Positions 1 to 5,861 of a stretch of 5,861 nt of DNA are shown one piece after another (the first letter of the stretch is position 1; every line of letters begins with the position of its first letter). The notes below the pieces were generated by a model. That model was not told where the DNA came from, ran no database searches, and saw only the letters and a list, made by a program, of their open reading frames with translations. The stretch is from Bacillota bacterium (GTDB lineage: Bacteria > Bacillota > Clostridia > Lachnospirales > Lachnospiraceae): contig JAEZXP010000212.1 of assembly GCA_023419655.1 (NCBI GenBank), forward strand, positions 1 through 5,861, in the 5' to 3' direction. The position numbers and the translations under genes were made by a program.

Positions 1-470
1 ATATATACAAGAGCCTGAAGATGGACGGTCTGGTAAATGAAGATAAAGCGGTTATCGGATGGATGGATAATAAGCTGGCGGGAGAGGACGGCATGCTTCG
101 CTCCTTGGTAAGGTCAGATATTATTCCCGTTCAGACAAACAAAGAGGGAGAGCTGTCGAAGCGTTCATCTGTGGCAAGTAAAAAGCAGATGGAGGCGCTG
201 CTGAACTATGTTAACCATCGGCTGGTTGAAGACAAGAGCCGTATCTTGCAGGGAGATACCCGGTTAAATCCTTACCGGACAGGAGACCGGAAAGCCTGTG
301 ATTACTGTGAGTATAAGAAGGCCTGTGGATTTGACCCCAGGCTTCCGGGATATTCTTACCGCAATCTGGCGAAAAGACCGGTTGAGGAACTAAAGCAGGA
401 GATATGGGGAAAGGAGGATACCGATGGAATGGACCCAAGCACAAAGGAAGGTAATAGAGACCAGGAATAA
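1..470 (+). CDS. addB: AddB, ATP-dependent helicase/deoxyribonuclease subunit B (C-terminal part)
   Basis: This is the last ~156 residues of AddB; the gene starts before the window and the first complete codon is at base 3. AddB partners AddA in the cytoplasmic AddAB complex, which processes double-strand DNA ends for RecA-dependent repair. The visible part begins inside the nuclease domain with YKSLKMDGL, then has the SKRSSVAS segment typical of AddB C-termini. It contains Cys codons at 297, 306 and 324, giving CDYCEYKKAC (Cys-x2-Cys-x5-Cys). In the family these three cysteines, with one far upstream cysteine outside this window, hold a 4Fe-4S cluster that staples the nuclease domain. The catalytic nuclease residues also lie before the window and cannot be checked. 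The reading frame runs 47 bases into addA, so the last ~15 residues (from about DGMDPSTK) are encoded in overlap and do not look conserved. Identification is firm because addA follows directly. Confidence 0.93.
   Translation, partial: IYKSLKMDGLVNEDKAVIGWMDNKLAGEDGMLRSLVRSDIIPVQTNKEGELSKRSSVASKKQMEALLNYVNHRLVEDKSRILQGDTRLNPYRTGDRKACDYCEYKKACGFDPRLPGYSYRNLAKRPVEELKQEIWGKEDTDGMDPSTKEGNRDQE
411..417 (+). promoter_or_regulatory. Ribosome binding site of addA, inside addB
   Basis: AAGGAGG lies 6 bases before the ATG at 424 and within the addB coding sequence. Its strength and spacing fix the addA start at 424 and show that addA is translated from its own site on the addBA transcript, despite the overlap with addB. 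Confidence 0.85.
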
Positions 471-3400
471 GAATCTGCTGGTATCGGCGGCTGCCGGCTC
501 CGGTAAGACGGCGGTACTGGTGGAACGGATTATTTCGATGATTTCGGAGGGAGAAAATCCTCTGGATATCGACCATCTTCTGGTGGTGACCTTTACGAAT
601 GCGGCGGCCGCCCAGATGAAAAACAAGATAGGTAAGGCACTGGATGAGAAGCTGATTAAGGAGCCAAACAATACCCATCTTCAAAAACAGGTTTCCCTTC
701 TTCAAAGTGCCGCTATCACTACGATACATAGCTTCTGCCTGAATGTCATACGAAATTATTTTCATCATATTGATTTGGACCCTTCGTTTAAGATGGCGGA
801 GGAATCGGAGATTACGCTGATGAAATCGGATATTATATCGGAGGTCTTGGAGAAGTGGTATGAGGAGGGCAGAGAGGATTTCCACCGGTTGATTGAAAGT
901 TATTCCCGCTCCAAGTCCGACCAGCCTGTAGAGGAGCTGGTACTTTCGCTATATAACTTTGCCATGAGTAATCCATGGCCCCGGGCATGGCTTGAAAAGA
1001 TTCAGGAATCTTTCAGCTATGAAACGGTAGAGGACATGAGCAGGGCAGAATGGATGATAAGGCTCCTGGATTATGTATCGGCGGTTATTCATGACTTAAA
1101 GAAAAAGATAGAAAAAGCCATTGATATCTGCAACGAGCCGGATGGACCGGAGGCTTACCTTTCGGCGCTTTTAAGTGACCTGGATATGCTTGGGAAGCTT
1201 ATGCAGGAAGCTTCTTATGAAGGCTATGCCAGGGCATTATCAGGGATATCCTATGCAAGACTTTCCTCCAAACGGCAGCCGGACGTACCGGAGATAAAGA
1301 AGGACAGCGTAAAGGCTTTAAGAGAGGAAATGAAGAAGGGGATAAAAGACCTGAATGCCCAGTTCTTCTTTCAGCCGATAGAAGATATGTACGAAGACCT
1401 TAAGGCGGTGGGTGAGGTTATGGAAGTGCTGTCGGAGCTTACCCTGGATTTTATGGAAGCATTCGCAGCCAAAAAGGAAGAAAAGAATCTTATCGATTAC
1501 AATGATATGGAGCATTTTGCCCTCAGGATTCTGGCGGATAAGAAGGATGGAGACATTGTCCCGACAAAAGCTGCAATAGAGCTTAGCGGCAGATTTGATG
1601 AAATCCTGATTGACGAATATCAGGATAGTAACCTGGTACAGGAGACCGTTCTAAAGAGTATATCGAGAGAACATACGGGCATCTTCAACCGGTTCATGGT
1701 TGGTGATGTTAAGCAGAGCATCTACAAATTCCGTCTGGCAATGCCTGAAATTTTTCTTGATAAGTACAAAAGATACGGGATGTACGACCAGGATGAAGAG
1801 GGTAATATCAATGTCAATCAAAGAATCGACCTGGACAAGAATTTTCGAAGCAGGAAGGTGGTACTGGACTTTGTAAATACCGTCTTTGAGCAGATTATGA
1901 CGGAGCCGATAGGCGGTATCCTGTATGATGAGGGAGCTTCATTAAAATACGGAGAATTATATGAAGATGATTTGGATAATATACAGGGGGATGCAGAGCA
2001 GGATTGCAGTATAAGCAGCAACGGAGCATCTATTGCAGGGGATATAAGGGAGAGGATATCCCGGGATGTTGAGCTTCTGCTGGTGACAGAGGAAGAGCTG
2101 TATGAGGAAGAGGGCAACACATACGGCAAAGAGGAAGAGGATTCTATCGAATCATCCGGTAAAGGGCAGGAGGATAAACCGGGCTTATATGAGGAAGAGG
2201 AAGAGCTGCAATATTCTAAAAAGGAGCTGGAAGCAAGAGCGGTTGCAAAACGGATTAAGGAGCTGATTAATCCGGATAAAGGCTTATTGATACAGGATAA
2301 GGACGAAAAAGGGAATACGATATATCGTCCGGCAAAGCTTAAGGATATTGTGATACTTCTTCGTACCATGTCGGGATGGTCGGAGGTCTTTGTAAACACA
2401 CTTATGCAGGAACAAATTCCGGCCTATGCAGATACGGGGACAGGATATTTTCAGACGGTTGAGATTATGACGCTTTTAAATATGCTGAGGATTATCGATA
2501 ATCCAAGACAGGATATACCCTTTGCAGGGGTATTGTATTCTCCGATAGGCGGATTTACTTCGGACGAGCTGGCGCAGATAAGGCTTATGGATAAGAAGGC
2601 CACGATGTATACAGCTTCCCTTATCTACGGTGAAGAAGGCGGCAATGAGGACTTAAAGAGAAAGCTTAAAGCATTTTTAGACGTGCTTCACATCCTGCGG
2701 TCCATGGTGAAATATACGCCAATCCATGAGCTGATTCAGGAGATTCTGGATATGACCGGATATGCATATTATGTGATGGCAATGCCCGGCGGAGACAGAA
2801 GAAAGGCGAATATAGATATGCTGGTTTCCCAGGCGGTAAGTTTTGAAAAGGGAAGTTATAGCGGTTTGTTTCACTTTATCCGCTATATTGAAAAGCTGCA
2901 AAAATATGATGTGGATTATGCGGAAGCGGCTGTATCAGGAGAGCAGGAAGATATCGTAAGGATTATGAGTATCCATAAAAGCAAGGGACTGGAATTTCCC
3001 GTTGTATTTGTAAGCGGTTTAAGTAAGCAGTTTAATATGCAGGACCAAAGAAGCAGTATCCTGTTTCATGCCGATTATGGCGTGGGGCCGGACTATATTG
3101 ATGTTAAAAACAGGACGAAGATTCCTACCCTGCTAAAAAAAGTAATCCAGCGGACGACCCATATTGACAATATGGGAGAGGAGCTTAGGGTTCTCTATGT
3201 AGCCATGACAAGGGCAAAGGAAAAGCTGATTATGTCCGGCTATCTGAAATCAATAGAAGACATAGACAGGCAAAAGGATTTTTCTTTCTTTGAGCTTTTA
3301 GCCGCTAAAAACTATCTGGACTGGGTGCTTCCTGCGATGAACAACCGGTTCACTGATTATATGAAGATAAGGTTGCTGCAAAAAAAGGATATTATATTCG

Positions 3401-4203
3401 AGGAAATTGCAAATCAGGCATTCATGCAGCAGGATTTGCGGGATATAGAAGCGGAGGTGGCAGGCCGTAAAGACAATGAGGATGTCCGTAAGGAGATTGA
3501 AAGGAGACTTTATTTTCAATATCCTTATGCGGGGGAATCAAAGCTCAGGGTAAAGCTGTCGGTATCGGAACTTAAAAAGCTGGGGCAGTTTGCGGATGAA
3601 GAGGACGGAGAGCTTTTGTATCGCAATACCGATACAGGCGATAATCAATATGTTCCGGAATTCATCCGCGGCATACAGGATAAAACAACCGGTGCCGGCA
3701 GGGGAGTCCTATACCATAAGGTATTGGAGCTGTTGGAGCTTTCTAAGGTAAATAGCTACAGTGACCTGACAAGAGAGCTGGATAAGATGGTACAGGACAG
3801 AAAGCTTACAAAGAAGGATATAGAAAAGCTTAACCTGAATAATGTATTACAATTTGCAAGGAGCAATCTTGCGCAGCGAATCATTAATGCGGAGGCAGCA
3901 GGAAAGCTATATAAGGAGAAGCAGTTTGTAATCGGAGTAAAGGCATCCGAGATATATCCGGAGCAGTCCGGCGACAGGCTTATTCTGGTTCAGGGTATCA
4001 TTGATGCCTTCTTTGAAGAGGACAAAGAGCTGGTTATTTTAGATTACAAATCGGATAGGATTCAGGATGAAAGCCAGTTGGCTGACAGATATAAGGTTCA
4101 GCTTCTCTATTACAAGAAGGCATTGGAACAGATAGTAGGTAAAAGGGTGAAGGAAATGATTATCTATTCCTTACACCTGGGGCGGGAGATTTATATTAAG
4201 TAA
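424..4203 (+). CDS. addA: AddA, ATP-dependent helicase/nuclease subunit A
   Basis: Complete 1259-residue AddA, slightly longer than the ~1230 usual for the family. It is the UvrD-like SF1 helicase and 3'-strand nuclease subunit of AddAB, which unwinds and resects broken DNA ends in the cytoplasm. Visible in order: Q motif (WTQAQR, residues 3-8); Walker A AAAGSGKT (22-29); motif Ia TFTNAAAA (56-63); motif II DEYQD (397-401); motif III VGDVKQS (426-432); motif IV NFRSR (473-477); motif V SIHKSKGLEFP (849-859); motif VI LYVAMTRAK (924-932). The C-terminal PD-(D/E)XK nuclease has H1098, D1194 in GIIDAFFEE, D1207 and K1209 in LDYKSD, and QLLYY (1226-1230), so both activities look intact. The start at 424 is set by a strong ribosome binding site. 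The gene overlaps addB by 47 bases, which suggests coupled expression. The oddity is a Glu-rich low-complexity insertion at about 556-599, between the helicase 1B/2B parts. No terminator is seen after the stop codon. Confidence 0.97.
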   Translation: MEWTQAQRKVIETRNKNLLVSAAAGSGKTAVLVERIISMISEGENPLDIDHLLVVTFTNAAAAQMKNKIGKALDEKLIKEPNNTHLQKQVSLLQSAAITTIHSFCLNVIRNYFHHIDLDPSFKMAEESEITLMKSDIISEVLEKWYEEGREDFHRLIESYSRSKSDQPVEELVLSLYNFAMSNPWPRAWLEKIQESFSYETVEDMSRAEWMIRLLDYVSAVIHDLKKKIEKAIDICNEPDGPEAYLSALLSDLDMLGKLMQEASYEGYARALSGISYARLSSKRQPDVPEIKKDSVKALREEMKKGIKDLNAQFFFQPIEDMYEDLKAVGEVMEVLSELTLDFMEAFAAKKEEKNLIDYNDMEHFALRILADKKDGDIVPTKAAIELSGRFDEILIDEYQDSNLVQETVLKSISREHTGIFNRFMVGDVKQSIYKFRLAMPEIFLDKYKRYGMYDQDEEGNINVNQRIDLDKNFRSRKVVLDFVNTVFEQIMTEPIGGILYDEGASLKYGELYEDDLDNIQGDAEQDCSISSNGASIAGDIRERISRDVELLLVTEEELYEEEGNTYGKEEEDSIESSGKGQEDKPGLYEEEEELQYSKKELEARAVAKRIKELINPDKGLLIQDKDEKGNTIYRPAKLKDIVILLRTMSGWSEVFVNTLMQEQIPAYADTGTGYFQTVEIMTLLNMLRIIDNPRQDIPFAGVLYSPIGGFTSDELAQIRLMDKKATMYTASLIYGEEGGNEDLKRKLKAFLDVLHILRSMVKYTPIHELIQEILDMTGYAYYVMAMPGGDRRKANIDMLVSQAVSFEKGSYSGLFHFIRYIEKLQKYDVDYAEAAVSGEQEDIVRIMSIHKSKGLEFPVVFVSGLSKQFNMQDQRSSILFHADYGVGPDYIDVKNRTKIPTLLKKVIQRTTHIDNMGEELRVLYVAMTRAKEKLIMSGYLKSIEDIDRQKDFSFFELLAAKNYLDWVLPAMNNRFTDYMKIRLLQKKDIIFEEIANQAFMQQDLRDIEAEVAGRKDNEDVRKEIERRLYFQYPYAGESKLRVKLSVSELKKLGQFADEEDGELLYRNTDTGDNQYVPEFIRGIQDKTTGAGRGVLYHKVLELLELSKVNSYSDLTRELDKMVQDRKLTKKDIEKLNLNNVLQFARSNLAQRIINAEAAGKLYKEKQFVIGVKASEIYPEQSGDRLILVQGIIDAFFEEDKELVILDYKSDRIQDESQLADRYKVQLLYYKKALEQIVGKRVKEMIIYSLHLGREIYIK
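2089..2208 (+). repeat. GAGGAAGAG repeats encoding the acidic insertion of AddA
   Basis: The 9-mer GAGGAAGAG occurs at 2089, 2104, 2131, 2191 and 2197, the last two overlapping. Longer shared words are TATGAGGAAGAG (2101, 2188) and GAGGAAGAGCTG (2089, 2197). All copies sit inside addA and encode Glu-rich stretches. This looks like an expansion of simple sequence, not a mobile repeat. Confidence 0.7.
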
Positions 4204-4223
4204 AAGGATGGTCTTCCAAAAAG

Positions 4224-4253
4224 TTGACGTTGCAACCCGGATTTTCCTAGAAT
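4224..4253 (+). promoter_or_regulatory. Possible vegetative promoter in the addA-SASP spacer
   Basis: TTGACG (4224-4229) and TAGAAT (4248-4253) are separated by 18 bases and match sigma-A boxes at 5/6 each. An 8-bp perfect palindrome, GTTGCAAC (4229-4236), abuts the -35 box. A spore-protein gene is not expected to be transcribed vegetatively, so this may be a chance match or an extra promoter. It overlaps the sigma-G-like candidate described separately. Confidence 0.3.
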
Positions 4254-4280
4254 ATTCCTCCGGAAGTTGGTTACACTTTA
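4250..4280 (+). promoter_or_regulatory. Candidate sigma-G (forespore) promoter of the SASP gene
   Basis: GAATA (4250-4254) fits the sigma-G -35 pattern G-H-A-T-R. CACTTTA (4274-4280) matches the -10 pattern C-A-T-N-N-T-A except for one base. The spacer is 19 bases, one longer than usual. Transcription would begin around 4287, leaving a ~20-base leader containing the ribosome binding site. SASP genes are classically sigma-G dependent, which supports this reading, but the -10 mismatch and spacing make it a candidate only. Confidence 0.45.
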
Positions 4281-4306
4281 GAAAATACAAAGAAAGGGTG
4301 TAGCGG

Positions 4307-4510
4307 ATGGCAGGAAAACAGGCAAAAGAAATAGATTTGGATAATCTGAAGCCGGAAGAAGAAATGAAATATGAGATAGCGAAGGAGCTGGGTTATCTTG
4401 ATAAGGTTATTGCTACCGGATGGAAGTCACTGACTGCAAAGGAGTCCGGAAGAATCGGAGGGATAATAACCAAGAGAAGGAGAGAACAGAGAAAGCAAAG
4501 CCAGATATAA
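4307..4510 (+). CDS. Minor alpha/beta-type small acid-soluble spore protein
   Basis: A 67-residue protein of the alpha/beta SASP family. These proteins are made in the forespore, coat spore DNA to protect it, and are degraded at germination. The first conserved block is MKYEIAKELGY (residues 20-30), with the E23-I24 bond matching the site cut by the germination protease Gpr. The second is GWKSLTAKESGRIGG (38-52) followed by ITKRRR (54-59), corresponding to the family's GG-x-x-x-K-R block. The 'LGYLDKV...GW' spacing resembles the SspF-like minor subgroup more than major SspA/SspB proteins. The usual Glu after GG is Ile here (GGIITK), and the tail is strongly basic. The ATG at 4307 follows AGAAAGGGTG (4291-4300) at 6 bases. 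The gene is 103 bases behind addA, in the same direction, and is closed by a strong terminator. A subgroup symbol cannot be assigned safely. Confidence 0.88.
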   Translation: MAGKQAKEIDLDNLKPEEEMKYEIAKELGYLDKVIATGWKSLTAKESGRIGGIITKRRREQRKQSQI

Positions 4511-4544
4511 TATCTGCAGATAAGCAAAAAGCAGATAAGTCAAT

Positions 4545-4603
4545 AAAAATCACCATATTTTATGAGATGTGTCGTTTATGCCCCATAAAATATGGTGATT
4601 TTT
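4545..4603 (+). terminator. Strong rho-independent terminator after the SASP gene
   Basis: A 20-bp perfect inverted repeat: the left arm is 4545-4564, the right arm 4584-4603, and the loop is 19 bases. The core ATCACCATATTTTATG stem is followed on the + strand by TTTTT, and preceded by AAAAA, so the structure could terminate transcription from either side. It begins 34 bases after the SASP stop codon and isolates the SASP gene (and any addBA readthrough) from the sigma factor promoter, which starts 16 bases further on. Confidence 0.92.
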
Positions 4604-4619
4604 CATGGGATAGAAGAAC

Positions 4620-4648
4620 TTGACAAACAGAGATGGTTTACATAAAAT
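4620..4648 (+). promoter_or_regulatory. Near-consensus sigma-A promoter of the sigma factor operon
   Basis: TTGACA (4620-4625, perfect) and TAAAAT (4643-4648, 5/6) are separated by exactly 17 bases. Transcription would start around 4655, leaving a leader of about 70 bases before the TTG start at 4724. It implies basal vegetative expression of the sigma factor and its downstream partner, which fits control of the sigma factor at the protein level. No second, autoregulatory promoter is obvious. Confidence 0.82.
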
Positions 4649-4671
4649 GGAGGGAAGAATAATATATTTTG

Positions 4672-4757
4672 TCGATGATAGAAACAGTTATAATCGGAAA
4701 AGTTTTTGAAAGGTGGAGATATATTGCTGTTTTTTTATATATCGATGCTCGAAACAG
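4672..4757 (+). repeat. Imperfect 16-bp direct repeat, leader versus start of the sigma gene
   Basis: TCGATGATAGAAACAG (4672-4687) and TCGATGCTCGAAACAG (4742-4757) match at 14 of 16 bases, 70 bases apart. The second copy encodes SMLETE near the N-terminus of the sigma factor. The first copy, read in a different frame, encodes YILSMIET and also follows a purine-rich GGAGGG (4649-4654). This suggests a decayed duplication of the gene's 5' end. Confidence 0.55.
4711..4718 (+). promoter_or_regulatory. Ribosome binding site that decides the sigma factor start
   Basis: AGGTGGAG lies 5 bases before the TTG at 4724. The alternative in-frame TTG at 4706 would place this site inside the coding sequence and has no good site of its own. 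The in-frame ATG at 4745 is too far away and would delete the FFYISM segment, which I recall as typical of the N-terminus in related sigma factors. Confidence 0.65.
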
Positions 4758-5293
4758 AGCAGGAAAAAAAGAGAATGTCAGATATCTATGAGGAGCATAA
4801 ACACGCATTGCTTCGATGTGCTTTGAAGGTCGCCGGACATAATCAGACCATGGCTGAAGATGCCGTACATAACGCCTTTGTATCAATAATAAAGGAAAAA
4901 GAAAAATATTTATATATGGACAGTAAGAATTTTCGCTTCGTAGCCGTTACTATAGTAAGGAACAAATGCATTGATTTATTAAGAAAAGAAAAACGCTATG
5001 CCGATACTCCGATTGAGGAATTGGAGATATACCTGGAAACGGAAGAAAAATCTGTAGAGGAGCAGACCTTGATAGCATCTGAATATGAAATAATCCGCAG
5101 ACATCTGGCAAGTATTGATGAAATCAGCAGACAGGTGCTCATCATGAAGTATGCACTGGGTATGTCATATAAGGAGATTGGAGAAACGCTGAATATACCC
5201 TATGACAATATAGGGATAAGGATATTCAGAGCGAAGGAAAAGGTTAAAAAGCTGGCAGAAAGAGATATGAATAACAATGCAAATTATAAATAA
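4724..5293 (+). CDS. RNA polymerase sigma factor, sigma-70 family (ECF-like)
   Basis: A 189-residue sigma factor with only the two conserved sigma domains. Region 2 spans about residues 20-92: the core-binding helix AEDAVHNAFVSIIK (44-57) is followed by FRFVAVTIVRNKCIDLLRKEKR (70-91), the part that melts and reads the -10 element. A short acidic linker, about 93-118, follows. Region 4 spans about 120-178, with a helix-turn-helix in the stretch from ISRQVLIMKYALGMSYKEIG onward to IRIFRAKEKVKKL (165-177), which reads the -35 element. Size and layout fit ECF sigma factors. The TTG start at 4724 is chosen on the ribosome binding site 5 bases upstream; 4706 (TTG) and 4745 (ATG) are alternatives. 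It has its own strong vegetative promoter and is followed 14 bases later by a membrane protein that probably controls it. Target genes and the inducing signal cannot be told from sequence. Confidence 0.88.
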   Translation: MLFFYISMLETEQEKKRMSDIYEEHKHALLRCALKVAGHNQTMAEDAVHNAFVSIIKEKEKYLYMDSKNFRFVAVTIVRNKCIDLLRKEKRYADTPIEELEIYLETEEKSVEEQTLIASEYEIIRRHLASIDEISRQVLIMKYALGMSYKEIGETLNIPYDNIGIRIFRAKEKVKKLAERDMNNNANYK

Positions 5294-5307
5294 GGGCGTG
5301 AATAAGA

Positions 5308-5861
5308 ATGGATATTAAGCAAATGAACGACAATGTATTTGAAGCCTTATTTCGTCAGGCTATTATGGATGAATATAATGAGGATATTGAATCGATTCCG
5401 CAAAAGGAAGAACTGGCGAATAGAATATCATTATCGTCTGAATTTGAACTTCGAATGAAAAAGCTATTATCTCTTGACAGAAGAAAAAGTTTTCTTAAAA
5501 AGGCCATATATTACGGTAAACGGGTGGCGGCAATTTTTCTATTTGCCGTGACAATACTGTTCCTTGCCCTGCTCACGAACCCGGGGGTAAGGGCGGCAAT
5601 CAAGCATACAATAATTGAGTGGTATAATAAATACACATCCGTTATCTTTGGAGGACAGGAAAACAACGATGATAACGGTACTATAAAAGAGTTCAAACCG
5701 GGATATTTACCGGCCGGATATAACGAAGTCCTGACAGAAAAGCTCGGAGAAATTACAGAGATAGAATATGCGAATGGTTTAGACGGTGTTATCTATATGT
5801 CATACTGGCCGGAAACGCATAGCAATAATATCTCTATCGATAATGAAAATCATATTATTGA
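5308..5861 (+). CDS. DUF4367-type single-pass membrane protein, probable sensor/anti-sigma partner (3' end outside window)
   Basis: 184 residues are visible and the frame is still open at the window end. A cytoplasmic N-terminus (1-~72) is charged and holds SSEFELRMKKLL (43-54) and RRKSFLKK (58-65). One hydrophobic segment (about 73-90, VAAIFLFAVTILFLALL) is followed by NPGVRAAIKHTIIEWYNKYTSVIFGG (in 91-116) and then EFKPGYLPAGYNEV (128-141), which resembles the opening of a DUF4367 domain placed outside the membrane. Positive charges before the membrane segment support the N-in orientation. It starts at ATG 5308, 14 bases after the sigma factor stop, behind a weak AGGGCGTG site, so it is surely cotranscribed. 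Proteins of this shape commonly follow such sigma factors in Lachnospiraceae; an anti-sigma or sensing role is inferred from position. The N-terminal part has no Cys or His, so it is not a zinc-binding anti-sigma domain. Confidence 0.8.
   Translation, partial: MDIKQMNDNVFEALFRQAIMDEYNEDIESIPQKEELANRISLSSEFELRMKKLLSLDRRKSFLKKAIYYGKRVAAIFLFAVTILFLALLTNPGVRAAIKHTIIEWYNKYTSVIFGGQENNDDNGTIKEFKPGYLPAGYNEVLTEKLGEITEIEYANGLDGVIYMSYWPETHSNNISIDNENHII

Noticed and set aside
211..885. Minus-strand open frame of 224 codons across addB/addA (and a nested one at 390-671)
   Set aside because: It lies opposite two well-recognised genes, has no recognisable domain, and its composition is what the antisense of those genes would give.
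1818..2399. Minus-strand open frame of 193 codons, very Ser-rich
   Set aside because: The poly-Ser runs are the antisense reading of the GAG/GAA-rich acidic insertion in addA, so it is a shadow.
1318..3519. Minus-strand open frames at 1318-1515, 2677-2901 and 3298-3519
   Set aside because: They are short, inside addA, and without domain or start-site support.
4545..4603. The perfect 20-bp inverted repeat as a mobile-element end or miniature transposon
   Set aside because: There is no flanking target duplication and the arms are followed by a T-run directly behind a gene, so a terminator explains it fully.
4420..4623. Plus-strand 67-codon frame overlapping the SASP gene
   Set aside because: It starts inside the SASP gene in another frame, has no ribosome binding site, and reads through the terminator hairpin.
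4669..4791. Small upstream frame in the sigma factor leader (TTG at 4669 or ATG at 4675)
   Set aside because: The purine-rich GGAGGG is about 14 bases away, too far for good initiation, and the frame resembles a decayed copy of the sigma start. It is kept as a finding about duplication, not as a gene.
4638..4886. Minus-strand 82-codon frame over the sigma factor promoter and 5' end
   Set aside because: It is opposite a strong promoter and the sigma N-terminus and has no recognisable protein features.
5511..5696. Minus-strand 61-codon frame opposite the membrane protein
   Set aside because: It is opposite the membrane segment and external domain of a supported gene, with no independent evidence.

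Overview
The window reads as a chromosomal segment from an anaerobic, endospore-forming Firmicute, most likely a clostridium of the Lachnospiraceae type. The evidence is the addB-addA gene order, a minor alpha/beta-type small acid-soluble spore protein (SASP), AGGAGG-like ribosome binding sites, moderate-to-low GC content, and a sigma factor paired with a DUF4367-type membrane protein, an arrangement common in that group. All genes lie on the + strand and the window is densely coding. No gap between genes exceeds about 215 bases, and there is no rRNA, tRNA, CRISPR array or insertion sequence.

Region 1 (1-4203): the C-terminal end of AddB, with its Cys-x2-Cys-x5-Cys iron-sulfur cluster segment, overlaps by 47 bases the start of a complete addA. 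Together they encode the AddAB helicase-nuclease, which resects double-strand breaks for recombinational repair. AddA has every expected SF1 helicase motif and an intact C-terminal nuclease site. It also carries a low-complexity, Glu-rich insertion at about residues 556-599.

Region 2 (4204-4603): a short spacer with a candidate forespore (sigma-G-like) promoter, a 67-residue SASP gene, and a strong intrinsic terminator with a 20-bp perfect stem. No terminator separates addA from the SASP gene, so readthrough from addBA is possible.

Region 3 (4620-5861): a near-consensus vegetative promoter (TTGACA, 17-base spacer, TAAAAT) drives a sigma-70 family (ECF-like) sigma factor whose best start is a TTG codon. 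Fourteen bases after it begins a single-pass membrane protein with the start of a DUF4367-type extracytoplasmic domain, cut by the window end. By position and architecture it is the likely sensor or anti-sigma partner of the sigma factor.

I see no clearly novel system. The items most worth a second look are the possible non-zinc anti-sigma arrangement, a decayed duplication of the sigma gene's start region in its own leader, the acidic insertion in AddA, and the SASP gene with its candidate sigma-G promoter directly behind a DNA-repair operon.
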